The translations under genes were made by a program, and so were the position numbers. The notes under the pieces were generated by a model, which worked only from the letters and a program-made list of their open reading frames with translations, was not told where the DNA came from and did no database searches. A DNA stretch of 64,000 nt from Streptomyces rimosus (GTDB taxonomy: Bacteria > Actinomycetota > Actinomycetes > Streptomycetales > Streptomycetaceae): NCBI RefSeq assembly GCF_008704655.1, contig NZ_CP023688.1:1736001-1800000 (forward strand), in the 5' to 3' direction. This document shows, one piece after another, positions 7,753 through 16,586 of the stretch (positions are counted from its first letter, which is position 1; each line of letters starts with the position of its first letter).

Positions 7753-8526
7753 TCAGGCCACCACCGCCCCGCCGTCCACCGGAAGGATCACTCCGGTCAC
7801 GAACGACGCCTCCGCCGAGGCGAGCTGCACCACGGCCCACGCGACCTCCTCCGGCCGCCCGACCCGTCCCAGCGGCGTGTGCCCGACCTGCCACTCCCGC
7901 ACCGCCGCCCGCTGCTCGGCGGTCAGCCCCTGGTGCTCCCCGATGGGGGTGTCGACCGCGCCGGGAGCGACGCCCACGACCCGGATGCCGCGCGGCGCCA
8001 GTTCCACCGCCCAGCTGCGGGTGAGCAGTTCGAGCCCGGCCTTGGTGGCGCCGTAGACCGCGTTCCCGGGCCAGGCCCGCTGCCCGACCGAGGTGCTGAT
8101 GTTCACCACCACGCCGCCGGTCTCCTCCAGGTGCGGCAGCGCCGCCTGCGTCAGCAGCACCGGCGCCACCAGGTTCGTCGCGAGCTGCGGCTCGATCCGC
8201 TCCCGGGTCAGCGTCCCGAGGCCCCCGCTCCCCACGATCCCGGCGTTGTTGACCAGCACGTCCACCCGCCCGTGGCGCCGTACCGCGTGCCCGACGATCT
8301 CCTCGGCGGCCCCGTCGGCGGTGATGTCGGCGACGTACGGCTCGATCGCCCCGTACCCTTCAGCAGCCTCGGCCAGCGGCCCGGACCGCCGCCCCACCGC
8401 GACCACCCGGTCCCCTCCTGCCGCGAACCGCCGCGCCGTGGCCCGCCCGATCCCGGTCCCCGCGCCCGTCACCACAACGACACGGCCCCGCTCCTGCTGC
8501 CGCCCACGCGGCTGTTGCGTCCTCAT
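7753..8526 (-). CDS. SDR-family oxidoreductase
   Basis: A classical short-chain dehydrogenase of 257 residues using NAD(P)H. It shows the nucleotide motif TGAGTGIGRA (20-29), the structural NNAG (93-96), a catalytic Ser/Thr at 144-146, Tyr158 and Lys162 (YGATK), and the C-terminal PVDGG. A basic RR in the second strand region (VGRRSG, about 45-48) points to NADP. The substrate is unknown. It is divergent from the GNAT gene and lies upstream of the MerR gene on the same strand with about 110 bp between them, so the two may be functionally linked. Confidence 0.85.
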   Translation of the reverse strand: MRTQQPRGRQQERGRVVVVTGAGTGIGRATARRFAAGGDRVVAVGRRSGPLAEAAEGYGAIEPYVADITADGAAEEIVGHAVRRHGRVDVLVNNAGIVGSGGLGTLTRERIEPQLATNLVAPVLLTQAALPHLEETGGVVVNISTSVGQRAWPGNAVYGATKAGLELLTRSWAVELAPRGIRVVGVAPGAVDTPIGEHQGLTAEQRAAVREWQVGHTPLGRVGRPEEVAWAVVQLASAEASFVTGVILPVDGGAVVA

Positions 8527-8584
8527 GGGCCACAGCCTGAAACGTTGCCGCCAGTGACAAGGTCAAACGCATAGCGTCGCGCTC

Positions 8585-9097
8585 ATGGTGGTGGAGCGCT
8601 TACGCATACGGGACATGACAGCGGACGACGTGGACGCGGTGGCGGTCATCCGGACACGCGGCTGGCAGGCCGCCTACGCGGGGCTGATACCGCAGGCGTA
8701 CCTGGACGGGCTGAACCCGGCCGAGGATGCGGAACGACGGCGCGCGCTCTTCGCCGCGGCACCGCCCGAGGTGGTCGATCTCGTGGCGGAGCGGGACGGC
8801 GGCCTCGTCGGCTGGGCCGCTTTCGGACCGGCCCGCGGGCAGGACGAAGGCCCGCGGAGACCGCCCGGGGGCGAGCTGTACGCCCTCTACCTGTCTCCGG
8901 AGCACATCGGAACGGGAATCGGCCACGCGCTGATGGACGCCTGTCTGCTGCGGGCCGCGCAGCAGGGGTTCCCCGAGGTGGACGGCACCCCCACCCTCAG
9001 GACCCCGCCCTCTCCCCCGGCTCCTCCTGCACCCCCAGCCGCGCCAGCGAGGCCGCTGCCGCCGCGGCCAGCCGTGGGTGATCGCGGGCCGCGGTGA
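8585..9097 (+). pseudogene. GNAT acetyltransferase, C-terminally truncated
   Basis: The first 130 residues follow a GNAT acetyltransferase: IRDMTADDVDAVAVIRTRGW, a central LVGWAAF strand, and motif A (LYLSPEHIGTGIGHALMDACL) that grips acetyl-CoA. After GFPEV (about 8980), where the family continues into motif B with its strand, helix and conserved tyrosine, the frame changes to proline/alanine-rich sequence that is simply the antisense of the HEAT-repeat gene. The fold therefore lacks its last third. A TTA codon lies at 8600-8602, another accessory mark. A deletion or recombination junction at about 8980-8997 is the simplest explanation. Confidence 0.6.
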
Positions 9098-9623
9098 GGA
9101 CCGGGACCGCGCGTCGGTCGCCCAGGGCGCCCAGGCCCTCCACGCAGGCCAGGGCGACGCGCCAGTACGGGTTGTGCGGGGTGAGGAGACGTTCCAGAGT
9201 CGCTATCAGGGCGGGGACGGATTCGGGGGCGCGGAGTTCGGCCAGGAGACGGACCGGGTGCAGGGCGTAGGCGGTGCGCAGGGGGTTGGTGGCGAGGGCG
9301 GCGGCGGCGCGGGCGGTGCGCGGGTCGCCGAGGCGGCCGAGGGCGTGCGCGGCGGTGGCGCAGCGCACCGGGTCGCGGTAGTTGAGGAGCAGGATCAGGG
9401 TTTCGAAGGCCCGGCGGTCGCCCGCACTCCCCAGGATGAACGCCGCGATCTCCCGCGCCCACAGCGGGCGCTCGACCGCGGTGAGCACCCGGGCCAGTTC
9501 CTCGCGCCCCGCCGGGGTGTTCTTGCGCGCCAGCCCGAGGAGCCGCTCGTAGGCGACGAGATCCTGCGGGGAGCGGAGTTCGGCGCGCACCCGGTCCGTC
9601 AACTCGTGGAATTCATCTTCCAT
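8997..9623 (-). CDS. HEAT-repeat protein
   Basis: 208 residues starting at ATG 9623, behind a GGGAGGGAG ribosome site; the frame extends upstream but without comparable start signals. The sequence is a run of paired helices of about 30 residues with recurring AHALGRLGDPRTARAAAAL, LLAELRAPESVPALI and VEGLGALGDRRAVPVL units, the pattern of PBS-lyase/HEAT repeats. Such proteins act as scaffolds; no catalytic site is expected and the partner is unknown. The 3' end lies convergent to the broken GNAT gene. Confidence 0.8.
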   Translation of the reverse strand: MEDEFHELTDRVRAELRSPQDLVAYERLLGLARKNTPAGREELARVLTAVERPLWAREIAAFILGSAGDRRAFETLILLLNYRDPVRCATAAHALGRLGDPRTARAAAALATNPLRTAYALHPVRLLAELRAPESVPALIATLERLLTPHNPYWRVALACVEGLGALGDRRAVPVLTAARDHPRLAAAAAASLARLGVQEEPGERAGS

Positions 9624-9980
9624 TTGCCGCTCCCTCCCGCGGAATTCCCACGGTACGTGCGACGTGGCCAGAGCCACAGCCCAAATCCCGTGCCAACCCC
9701 TGGCGCTGCTGGTTACCGACGAGTTAAGGTGCTGAGCACGGGCAGTACCCCTGCCCCGGCGGCCTGGTGACGCAGCCGCCACAACGTGCAGTCGGTTCGG
9801 CGTTCAGCACGTCTTCACGACGGGACCCGGGGACAGGGCCCTGTCGATCAACATCCGCTAGGGTCATGCATGTTCTGCATGTGCCCGGCCCCTCCTCAGT
9901 CGTCACTCACCCCTGCGCACATGGGCCCTCCTGCCTCGGGAACCTCTGTCCGCACGGGATCCACTCCCTGGAGTCTCGCG
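9624..9980. other. 357-bp divergent intergenic region
   Basis: Lies between the HEAT gene and the hydroxyacyl-CoA dehydrogenase gene. A TAGGGT -10-like element (9859-9864) is followed directly by the inverted repeat CATGCA-N5-TGCATG (9865-9881), which would sit at the transcription start and could be an operator. A good -35 was not found. GGAG at 9970-9973 serves the downstream start. No gene recognised. Confidence 0.45.
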
Positions 9981-11843
9981 ATGGACCCTCAGTCCACACC
10001 TGGCCGCACGGCCGACGCCGCCACCGTTTCCCAGGTCTCCCCCACCTCTTCACCCCCCGCCGCGCCCCGAACGCCCGCCACCGTGGCCGTCGTCGGCCTC
10101 GGCACGATGGGCACCGGCATAGCCGAGGTGCTCACCCGCGCCGGCCGCGAGGTGATCGGCATCGACATCGACGACACCGCCGCCCGCCGCGCCGTCGCGA
10201 CCCTGGAGGCGTCCACCGCGCGGGCGGTGCGCCGGGAGCGCGTCACCGAGCGCGAGCGGCAGGACGCCCTGGCCCGCTTCCGTACGTTCCGCGATCTCCA
10301 GGCCGCCGCCGAAGCGGACCTCGTCATCGAGGTCGTGCCGGAGGACTACGAGCTCAAGCGGCAGGTCTTCGCCGAGCTGGACGGCATCGTGCGGCCCGAC
10401 GCCATCCTCGCCACCGGCACCAACGCGCTGTCCGTGACCCGCCTGGCGGCCGACTCCCGCCACCCGGAACGCGTCCTGGGCCTGCACTTCTTCAACCCGG
10501 CGCCGGCCATGAAGCTGGTCGAGGTGGTCTCCTGCGTGCTGACCGCGCCGACCGCCGTCACGGCCGTCACCGAGCTGGCGCGCGAGCTGGGCAAGGACCC
10601 GATCGCGGTCGGCGACCGGCCCGGCTTCGTCGCCGACGGGCTGCTGTTCGGCTACCTGAACCAGGCCGCCGCGATGTACGAGTCCCGGTACGCGACCCGC
10701 GAGGACATCGACGCCGCGATGAAGCTGGGCTGCGGCCTGCCGATGGGCCCGCTGGCGCTGCTCGACCTGATCGGCGTGGACACCGCCCGTACGGTCCTGG
10801 AGGCCATGTACGCCGCCTCCCACGACCGGCTGCACGCGCCCGCGCCGATCCTCGGCCAGCTCGCCGAGGCGGGGCTGACCGGCCGCAAGGCGGGCCGCGG
10901 CTTCTACACGTACGAGGCGCCGGGCAGCGCGGCCGTCGTGCCGGACGTCCACTCGCCCGCCGGGACCCACGAACCGACCGCCGGGCGCACGGTGCGCGGC
11001 GTCGGCGTGGCCGGGTCGGGGACGATGGCGAGCGGGATCGCCGAGGTCTTCGCCAAGGCCGGCTTCCCGGTGGTGCTGGCGGCCCGCAGCCTGGAGAAGG
11101 CCGAGGCGGCCAAGGCGCGCGTCGCCAAGTCGCTGGACCGCTCGGTGAAGAAGGGGCGGCTGACCGCCGAGGCGCGGCAGGCCGCCCTCGACGCGATCAC
11201 CCCCGCCGGGACGCTGGACGCGCTGGCCGACGTGGACCTGGCGATCGAGGCGGTCGCCGAGGACCTGGAGGTCAAGCGGCAGCTGTTCGCCACGCTGGAC
11301 AAGGTGTGCAAGCCGGGCGCCGTCCTGGCCACCACGACCTCCTCGCTGCCCGTGGTGGCCTGCGCGCGGGCCACCTCGCGCCCGCAGGACGTGATCGGGA
11401 TGCACTTCTTCAACCCGGCGCCGGCCATGAAGCTGGTCGAGGTCGTGCGGACGGTGCTGACCGCGGACGATGTGCACGCGACCGTGCGCGCGGTGTGCGC
11501 CCGGGTCCGCAAGCACCCGGTGGACTGCGGCGACCGGGCCGGGTTCATCGTCAACGCCCTGCTGTTCCCGTACCTGAACAACGCGGTCAAGATGGTGCAG
11601 GAGCACTACGCGACGCCGGACGACATCGACGCCGCGATGAAGCTCGGCGGCGGCTACCCGATGGGCCCGTTCGAACTGCTCGACGTGGTGGGCCTGGACG
11701 TGTCGCTGGCCATCGAGAAGGTGCTGCACGCCGAGTTCCGCGACCCGGGCCTGGCACCGGCCCCGCTGCTGGAACACCTCGTCGCCGCGGGCTGCCTGGG
11801 CCGCAAGACCGGCCGCGGCTTCCGTGAGTACGCCCGGCGCTGA
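9981..11843 (+). CDS. 3-hydroxyacyl-CoA (3-hydroxybutyryl-CoA) dehydrogenase with duplicated domains
   Basis: 620 residues from ATG 9981 (GGAG seven bases upstream). Two complete dehydrogenase modules lie head to tail, at about residues 33-320 and 338-620. Each has an NAD motif (VVGLGTMGTGIAEV; VAGSGTMASGIAEV), the conserved HFFNPAPAMKLVEVV and a C-terminal helical domain with MGPL or MGPF. Single-module relatives such as PaaH or Hbd work as dimers, so this looks like a covalent dimer. It probably interconverts acetoacetyl-CoA and 3-hydroxybutyryl-CoA, the feed for crotonyl-CoA in the pathway encoded from 13205. A 43-bp stretch is identical in both halves. Confidence 0.88.
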   Translation: MDPQSTPGRTADAATVSQVSPTSSPPAAPRTPATVAVVGLGTMGTGIAEVLTRAGREVIGIDIDDTAARRAVATLEASTARAVRRERVTERERQDALARFRTFRDLQAAAEADLVIEVVPEDYELKRQVFAELDGIVRPDAILATGTNALSVTRLAADSRHPERVLGLHFFNPAPAMKLVEVVSCVLTAPTAVTAVTELARELGKDPIAVGDRPGFVADGLLFGYLNQAAAMYESRYATREDIDAAMKLGCGLPMGPLALLDLIGVDTARTVLEAMYAASHDRLHAPAPILGQLAEAGLTGRKAGRGFYTYEAPGSAAVVPDVHSPAGTHEPTAGRTVRGVGVAGSGTMASGIAEVFAKAGFPVVLAARSLEKAEAAKARVAKSLDRSVKKGRLTAEARQAALDAITPAGTLDALADVDLAIEAVAEDLEVKRQLFATLDKVCKPGAVLATTTSSLPVVACARATSRPQDVIGMHFFNPAPAMKLVEVVRTVLTADDVHATVRAVCARVRKHPVDCGDRAGFIVNALLFPYLNNAVKMVQEHYATPDDIDAAMKLGGGYPMGPFELLDVVGLDVSLAIEKVLHAEFRDPGLAPAPLLEHLVAAGCLGRKTGRGFREYARR

Positions 11844-11979
11844 CGCGTGGCGGACGGCCCGGCCGCCGGCCGGCGGCGGATGGGGCGGGCTGCTGGATCC
11901 TTCCGGCGGCCCGCGCCCGGGAGGGGCCCGAGCGACGGCTGATGCCGCAGGCAGCGGGAATATGCAGTACCGTCCCCAC

Positions 11980-12792
11980 ATGTCCCAGCCCGCCCGTACG
12001 CAGCCGTCCGACGGAACCGAACCGACCACCCCCGGCACCCGCCGGGCCGCCGCCCAACGCCTGAAGATGCGCCGCGAACTGGCGGCCGCCGCGATGGAAC
12101 TGTTCGCTGCCAAGGGCTACGAGGCGACGACGGTCGACGAGATCGCTGCCGCGGCCGGTGTCGCCCGCCGCACGTTCTTCCGCCACTTCCGCTCCAAGGA
12201 AGAGGCGATCTTTCCCGACCACGACGACACCCTCGTACGGGCCGAGGCCGTCCTGGACGCGGCGCCGCCGCACGAGCACCCGCTCGACACGGTCTGCCGC
12301 GGCATCAAGGAGGTCATGCGGATGTACGCGGCCTCCCCCGCCGTCTCCGTGGCCCGCTACCGGCTGACCCGCGAGGTGCCCACCCTCCGCGAGGCCGAGA
12401 TCGCCTCGGTGGCCCGCTACGAGCGGCTCTTCACCCGCTACCTCCTCGGCCACTTCGACGAGGGCGCCCACCACGAGGGCGACGACGACCCGCTGCTCGC
12501 GGAGGTCGCCGCGTCCGCCGTCGTCACCGCGCACAACCACGTGCTGCGGCGCTGGCTGCGGGCGGGCGCGGAGGGGGACGTGGAGGCGCAGCTCGACCAC
12601 GCCTTCGCGATCGTCCGCGCGACCTTCGGCACGGGCATCGGCGCGGGCCGCGGCCGGGGCGGCGAGGCGCGCCAGGAGCCCCCGGCGCGGGCGGCGCGGC
12701 AGGGCGAGGTCCTGGTGACCGTGGCCCGTACGGACGCCCCGCTGGACGAGGTCATGCGCACGATCGAGAAGGCGCTGAAGCAGCGCTCCTGA
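11980..12792 (+). CDS. TetR-family regulator beside the ethylmalonyl-CoA operon
   Basis: 270 residues from ATG 11980; TACCGT at 11968-11973 ends six bases upstream, so it is probably leaderless (an upstream ATG at 11962 would overlap the -10). The N-terminal DNA-binding part is clear (AAMELFAAKGYEATTVDEIAAAAGVARRTFFRHFRSKE split over two helices plus the recognition helix). The remaining helices form the ligand domain, followed by a basic, arginine-rich tail. Its position between the hydroxyacyl-CoA dehydrogenase and ccr, and the paired dyads in the ccr promoter, make it the likely pathway repressor, possibly sensing an acyl-CoA. Confidence 0.85.
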   Translation: MSQPARTQPSDGTEPTTPGTRRAAAQRLKMRRELAAAAMELFAAKGYEATTVDEIAAAAGVARRTFFRHFRSKEEAIFPDHDDTLVRAEAVLDAAPPHEHPLDTVCRGIKEVMRMYAASPAVSVARYRLTREVPTLREAEIASVARYERLFTRYLLGHFDEGAHHEGDDDPLLAEVAASAVVTAHNHVLRRWLRAGAEGDVEAQLDHAFAIVRATFGTGIGAGRGRGGEARQEPPARAARQGEVLVTVARTDAPLDEVMRTIEKALKQRS

Positions 12793-12811
12793 GCTACGCA
12801 ACGCCCTGGCA

Positions 12812-12837
12812 CCGGGGGTGGCGTGCACCACCCCCGG
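12812..12837 (+). terminator. Hairpin after the TetR gene
   Basis: CCGGGGGTGG and CCACCCCCGG pair perfectly over 10 bp around a six-base loop, 20 bases after the stop codon. There is no U tract, as is common for high-GC terminators. Confidence 0.6.
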
Positions 12838-12946
12838 GCGGGCGTCCTGCCAACCATTACGTCCCACAAAGGGCGACATTTCACCATTTCAGCTGGCCAC
12901 CAGGCCGCTCATGCGTGCCCCCCAGATGACATCTGAGAGAAATTGT

Positions 12947-12989
12947 TGGCACTCAGTGTCTTGTCGGCTGGCACGCGGTGTCATACGTT
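12947..12989 (+). promoter_or_regulatory. ccr promoter with two tandem dyad operators
   Basis: TTGTCG (12961-12966) and TACGTT (12984-12989) are 17 bases apart, a good vegetative promoter. Two copies of TGGCAC-N3-GTGTC(A/T) lie at 12947-12961 and 12969-12983, with centres 22 bp (two helical turns) apart. The second fills the spacer exactly and the first abuts the -35. This is the geometry of cooperative repression, probably by the adjacent TetR protein. Confidence 0.6.
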
Positions 12990-13204
12990 GATGTTGTCCG
13001 GGCGGCCGGCACGCGGAAAACCCCCGCGCGCCGGCTGTCCCAGCAAGCCCTTCGCGCCTGCCCGCCCGGACGCCTGCGTCACAGGCACCCGCACCGCGCT
13101 CACCCGCGCAGCCGGAACACCCCTCAGCCGGACCGACGGCCCCTTCCGCACCACCCCCGACGTACCCTCAAGCCGCTTTCGACTGGCTTCGCCGGAGGCA
13201 CACC

Positions 13205-14542
13205 GTGAACCAGATACTTGACGCGATCCTCGCGCCAGAGAGCACCCGCGAAGACTTCGCCGCTCTGCCCCTGCCCGACTCCTACCGCGCGGTGACCGTG
13301 CACAAGGACGAGGCCGACATGTTCGACGGCCTGCCCACCAAGGAGAAGGACCCCCGCAAGTCGCTGCACGTGGAGGAGGTGCCGGTGCCCGAACTGGGCC
13401 CCGGCGAGGCCCTGGTGGCCGTCATGGCCTCCTCGGTGAACTACAACAGCGTCTGGACCTCGATCTTCGAGCCGATGTCCACCTTCGGCTTCCTGGAGCG
13501 CTACGGAAAGCTGTCGCCGCTGACCAAGCGCCACGACCTGCCGTACCACGTCATCGGCTCCGACCTGGCGGGCGTCGTGCTGCGCACCGGGCCCGGCGTG
13601 AACTCCTGGAAGCCCGGCGACGAGGTCGTCGCGCACTGTCTGTCCGTCGAGCTGGAGTCCGCCGACGGGCACAACGACACGATGCTCGACCCCGAGCAGC
13701 GCATCTGGGGCTTCGAGACCAACTTCGGCGGCCTGGCCGAGATCGCGCTCGTCAAGTCCAACCAGCTGATGCCCAAGCCGGATCACCTGAGCTGGGAGGA
13801 GGCGGCGGCGCCCGGGCTGGTCAACTCCACCGCGTACCGCCAGCTGGTCTCGCGCAACGGCGCCGGCATGAAGCAGGGCGACAACGTGCTGATCTGGGGT
13901 GCCAGCGGCGGACTCGGCTCGTACGCCACGCAGTTCGCGCTGGCCGGCGGCGCCAACCCGATCTGCGTGGTCTCCAGCGACCAGAAGGCGGAGATCTGCC
14001 GGAAGATGGGCGCCGAGGCGATCATCGACCGGAACGCCGAGGGGTACAAGTTCTGGAAGGACGAGCACAGCCAGGACCCGCGCGAGTGGAAGCGGTTCGG
14101 CAAGCGCATCCGCGAGCTGACCGGCGGCGAGGATGTCGACATCGTCTTCGAGCACCCGGGGCGCGAGACGTTCGGCGCGAGCGTGTACGTCACGCGCAAG
14201 GGCGGCACGATCGTCACCTGCGCCTCCACCTCCGGGTACACCCACGAGTACGACAACCGCTACCTGTGGATGTCGCTGAAGCGCATCGTGGGCTCGCACT
14301 TCGCCAACTACCGCGAGGCGTGGGAGGCCAACCGCCTGATCGCCAAGGGCAAGATCCACCCGACGCTGTCGAAGACGTACTCCCTGGAGGAGACCGGGCA
14401 GGCGGCGTACGACGTGCACCGCAACCTCCACCAGGGCAAGGTCGGCGTGCTCGCGCTGGCCCCCGAGGAGGGCATGGGCGTGCGCGACGCGGAGATGCGG
14501 GCCAAGCACATCGACGCCATCAACCGCTTCCGGAACGTCTGA
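13205..14542 (+). CDS. ccr: Crotonyl-CoA carboxylase/reductase
   Basis: Reductively carboxylates crotonyl-CoA with NADPH and CO2 to (2S)-ethylmalonyl-CoA, the committed step of the ethylmalonyl-CoA pathway; the product also feeds polyketide synthesis. The 445-residue medium-chain dehydrogenase fold has the nucleotide motif WGASGGLGSYA (231-241). The four residues that form the CO2 pocket of the Kitasatospora enzyme are all present at the same numbers: Asn81, Phe170, Glu171 and His365. Start GTG 13205 with GGAGG upstream. First gene of an operon continuing through meaA, the lyase, the hydratase and the acyl-CoA dehydrogenase. Regulation is probably through the tandem dyads in its promoter. Confidence 0.96.
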   Translation: MNQILDAILAPESTREDFAALPLPDSYRAVTVHKDEADMFDGLPTKEKDPRKSLHVEEVPVPELGPGEALVAVMASSVNYNSVWTSIFEPMSTFGFLERYGKLSPLTKRHDLPYHVIGSDLAGVVLRTGPGVNSWKPGDEVVAHCLSVELESADGHNDTMLDPEQRIWGFETNFGGLAEIALVKSNQLMPKPDHLSWEEAAAPGLVNSTAYRQLVSRNGAGMKQGDNVLIWGASGGLGSYATQFALAGGANPICVVSSDQKAEICRKMGAEAIIDRNAEGYKFWKDEHSQDPREWKRFGKRIRELTGGEDVDIVFEHPGRETFGASVYVTRKGGTIVTCASTSGYTHEYDNRYLWMSLKRIVGSHFANYREAWEANRLIAKGKIHPTLSKTYSLEETGQAAYDVHRNLHQGKVGVLALAPEEGMGVRDAEMRAKHIDAINRFRNV

Positions 14543-14573
14543 CCCGGACGGACGCGAGAGTACGGGACCCCAC

Positions 14574-16586
14574 ATGACCGAACGTCACAAGGATCGTCCG
14601 TGGCTGATGCGGACGTACGCCGGGCACTCCACCGCCGAGGCGTCCAACGCGCTCTACCGGCGCAACCTCGCCAAGGGCCAGACGGGCCTGTCGGTCGCCT
14701 TCGACCTGCCGACGCAGACCGGTTACGACCCGGACCACGTCCTCGCCCGCGGCGAGGTCGGCCGGGTCGGGGTCCCCGTCTCCCACCTCGGTGACATGCG
14801 GCGCCTGTTCCAGGACATCCCCCTGGAGCAGATGAACACCTCGATGACCATCAACGCCACGGCCATGTGGCTGCTGGCGCTGTACGAGGTCGTCGCCGAG
14901 GAGCAGGGCGCCGACATCGGCAAGCTGTCGGGCACCACGCAGAACGACATCGTCAAGGAGTACCTCTCGCGCGGGACGCACGTCTTCCCGCCGGGGCCGA
15001 GCCTGCGGCTGACCACCGACATGATCGCGTACACGGTGGCGCACATCCCCAAGTGGAACCCGATCAACATCTGCAGCTACCACTTGCAGGAGGCCGGGGC
15101 CACGCCGGTACAGGAGATCGCGTACGCGATGAGCACCGCGATCGCCGTGCTCGACGCGGTACGGGACTCGGGGCAGGTGCCGTCGGAGAAGTTCGGCGAC
15201 GTGGTCGCGCGGATCTCGTTCTTCGTCAACGCCGGGGTCCGGTTCATCGAGGAGATGTGCAAGATGCGCGCCTTCGGCCGCATCTGGGAGCAGGTCACCC
15301 GGGAGCGGTACGGCGTCGAGAACCCCAAGCAGCGCCGCTTCCGGTACGGCGTCCAGGTCAACTCGCTCGGCCTGACCGAGGCGCAGCCGGAGAACAACGT
15401 CCAGCGGATCGTGCTGGAGATGCTGGCCGTCACCCTGTCCAAGGACGCCCGCGCCCGCGCCGTACAGCTCCCGGCCTGGAACGAGGCGCTGGGGCTGCCG
15501 CGGCCGTGGGACCAGCAGTGGTCGCTGCGCATCCAGCAGGTGCTGGCCCACGAGTCGGACCTGCTGGAATATGAGGACATCTTCGCCGGGTCGCACGTCG
15601 TCGAGGCCAAGGTCGAGGAGCTGGTACAGGGCAGCCTGGCGGAGATGGACCGGATCGCGGAGATGGGCGGGGTGATGGCGGCCGTCGAGTCCGGCTACCT
15701 GAAGTCGCAGCTGGTCTCCTCGCACGCGGAGCGGCGGGCCCGGATCGAGTCGGGCGAGGAGAAGATCGTCGGCGTCAACTGCTACGAGTCGACCGAGCCG
15801 AACCCGCTCACCGCCGACCTGGACACCGCCATCATGACCGTCGACCCGGACAACGAGGCGAACGTGGTGCGGGCGCTGCACGCCTGGCGGGACAACCGCG
15901 ACGAGGGCCGCGCGCAGGAGGCGCTCTCGGAGCTGAAGAAGGCCGCGGCGGGCGACACCAACCTGTTCGCCGCGACCCTCGAATGCGCCCGCGCGGGGGT
16001 CACGACCGGCGAGTGGGCCTGGGCCCTGCGCGACGTCTTCGGCGAGTTCCGGGCTCCGACCGGCGTCTCCGGCGCGCCGCTCGCGGTCACCGCCGAGGCG
16101 GGCACCCCGCTCGCCGAGGTCCGCGCCAAGGTCGAGCGCACCGCCGCCGACCTGGGCGGCGGCCGGCTGCGCCTGCTGGTCGGCAAGCCCGGCCTGGACG
16201 GGCACAGCAACGGCGCCGAGCAGATCGCCGTACGGGCCAGGGACGCCGGCTTCGAGGTGGTCTACCAGGGCATCCGGCTGACCCCCGAGCAGATCGTCAC
16301 GGCGGCCGTCGCCGAGGACGTGCACTGCGTGGGCCTGTCGATCCTGTCCGGCTCGCACGCCGAGCTGGTGCCGGACGTGCTGGAGCGGATGCGCCGCAGC
16401 GGCGCTCCGGACATTCCCGTCATCGTGGGCGGCATCATCCCCGCCGCCGACGCGGCGGCCCTCCGGGAAGCCGGAGTGGCGGCCGTCTTCACCCCGAAGG
16501 ATTTCGGTATCACGGAGATCATCGGCCGTATCGTCGACGAGATCCGTACCGCGAACAAGCTCGACCCTCTGGAGGTCCCCGCATGA
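14574..16586 (+). CDS. meaA: Ethylmalonyl-CoA mutase (MeaA type)
   Basis: An adenosylcobalamin-dependent carbon-skeleton mutase that turns (2R)-ethylmalonyl-CoA into (2S)-methylsuccinyl-CoA. The 670-residue single chain has the catalytic barrel at residues about 10-500 ([49 protein letters not shown]) and the C-terminal B12 domain, where Asp542-Gly-His544 of LDGHSNG supplies the lower cobalt ligand. Methylmalonyl-CoA mutase would normally come with a second subunit; the single chain and the position after ccr favour the ethylmalonyl enzyme. It overlaps the following gene by four bases (ATGA), which indicates coupled translation. No epimerase gene is in the window. Confidence 0.93.
   Translation: MTERHKDRPWLMRTYAGHSTAEASNALYRRNLAKGQTGLSVAFDLPTQTGYDPDHVLARGEVGRVGVPVSHLGDMRRLFQDIPLEQMNTSMTINATAMWLLALYEVVAEEQGADIGKLSGTTQNDIVKEYLSRGTHVFPPGPSLRLTTDMIAYTVAHIPKWNPINICSYHLQEAGATPVQEIAYAMSTAIAVLDAVRDSGQVPSEKFGDVVARISFFVNAGVRFIEEMCKMRAFGRIWEQVTRERYGVENPKQRRFRYGVQVNSLGLTEAQPENNVQRIVLEMLAVTLSKDARARAVQLPAWNEALGLPRPWDQQWSLRIQQVLAHESDLLEYEDIFAGSHVVEAKVEELVQGSLAEMDRIAEMGGVMAAVESGYLKSQLVSSHAERRARIESGEEKIVGVNCYESTEPNPLTADLDTAIMTVDPDNEANVVRALHAWRDNRDEGRAQEALSELKKAAAGDTNLFAATLECARAGVTTGEWAWALRDVFGEFRAPTGVSGAPLAVTAEAGTPLAEVRAKVERTAADLGGGRLRLLVGKPGLDGHSNGAEQIAVRARDAGFEVVYQGIRLTPEQIVTAAVAEDVHCVGLSILSGSHAELVPDVLERMRRSGAPDIPVIVGGIIPAADAAALREAGVAAVFTPKDFGITEIIGRIVDEIRTANKLDPLEVPA

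Larger units (their letters stand above)
12793..13204. other. 412-bp region upstream of ccr
   Basis: Contains the hairpin behind the TetR gene (12812-12837) and the ccr promoter with its two dyads (12947-12989). The transcript would have a leader of about 210 bases ending in GGAGG before the GTG. I looked for a cobalamin riboswitch in view of the B12-dependent mutase downstream and saw no B12 box. Confidence 0.5.

Noticed and set aside
8527..8584. A third PafBC motif (TTGTCACTG on the minus strand)
   Set aside because: The seventh base is wrong and the position eight bases on reads GTTTCA, not TANNNT.
10050..12113. Minus-strand frame of 687 codons across the hydroxyacyl-CoA dehydrogenase gene
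   Set aside because: A shadow frame caused by high GC; composition is His/Arg/Gly-rich without domains, and the plus strand has clear motifs.
12793..13204. Cobalamin riboswitch in the ccr-meaA leader
   Set aside because: The mutase needs B12, but no B12 box or the characteristic long paired leader was found.
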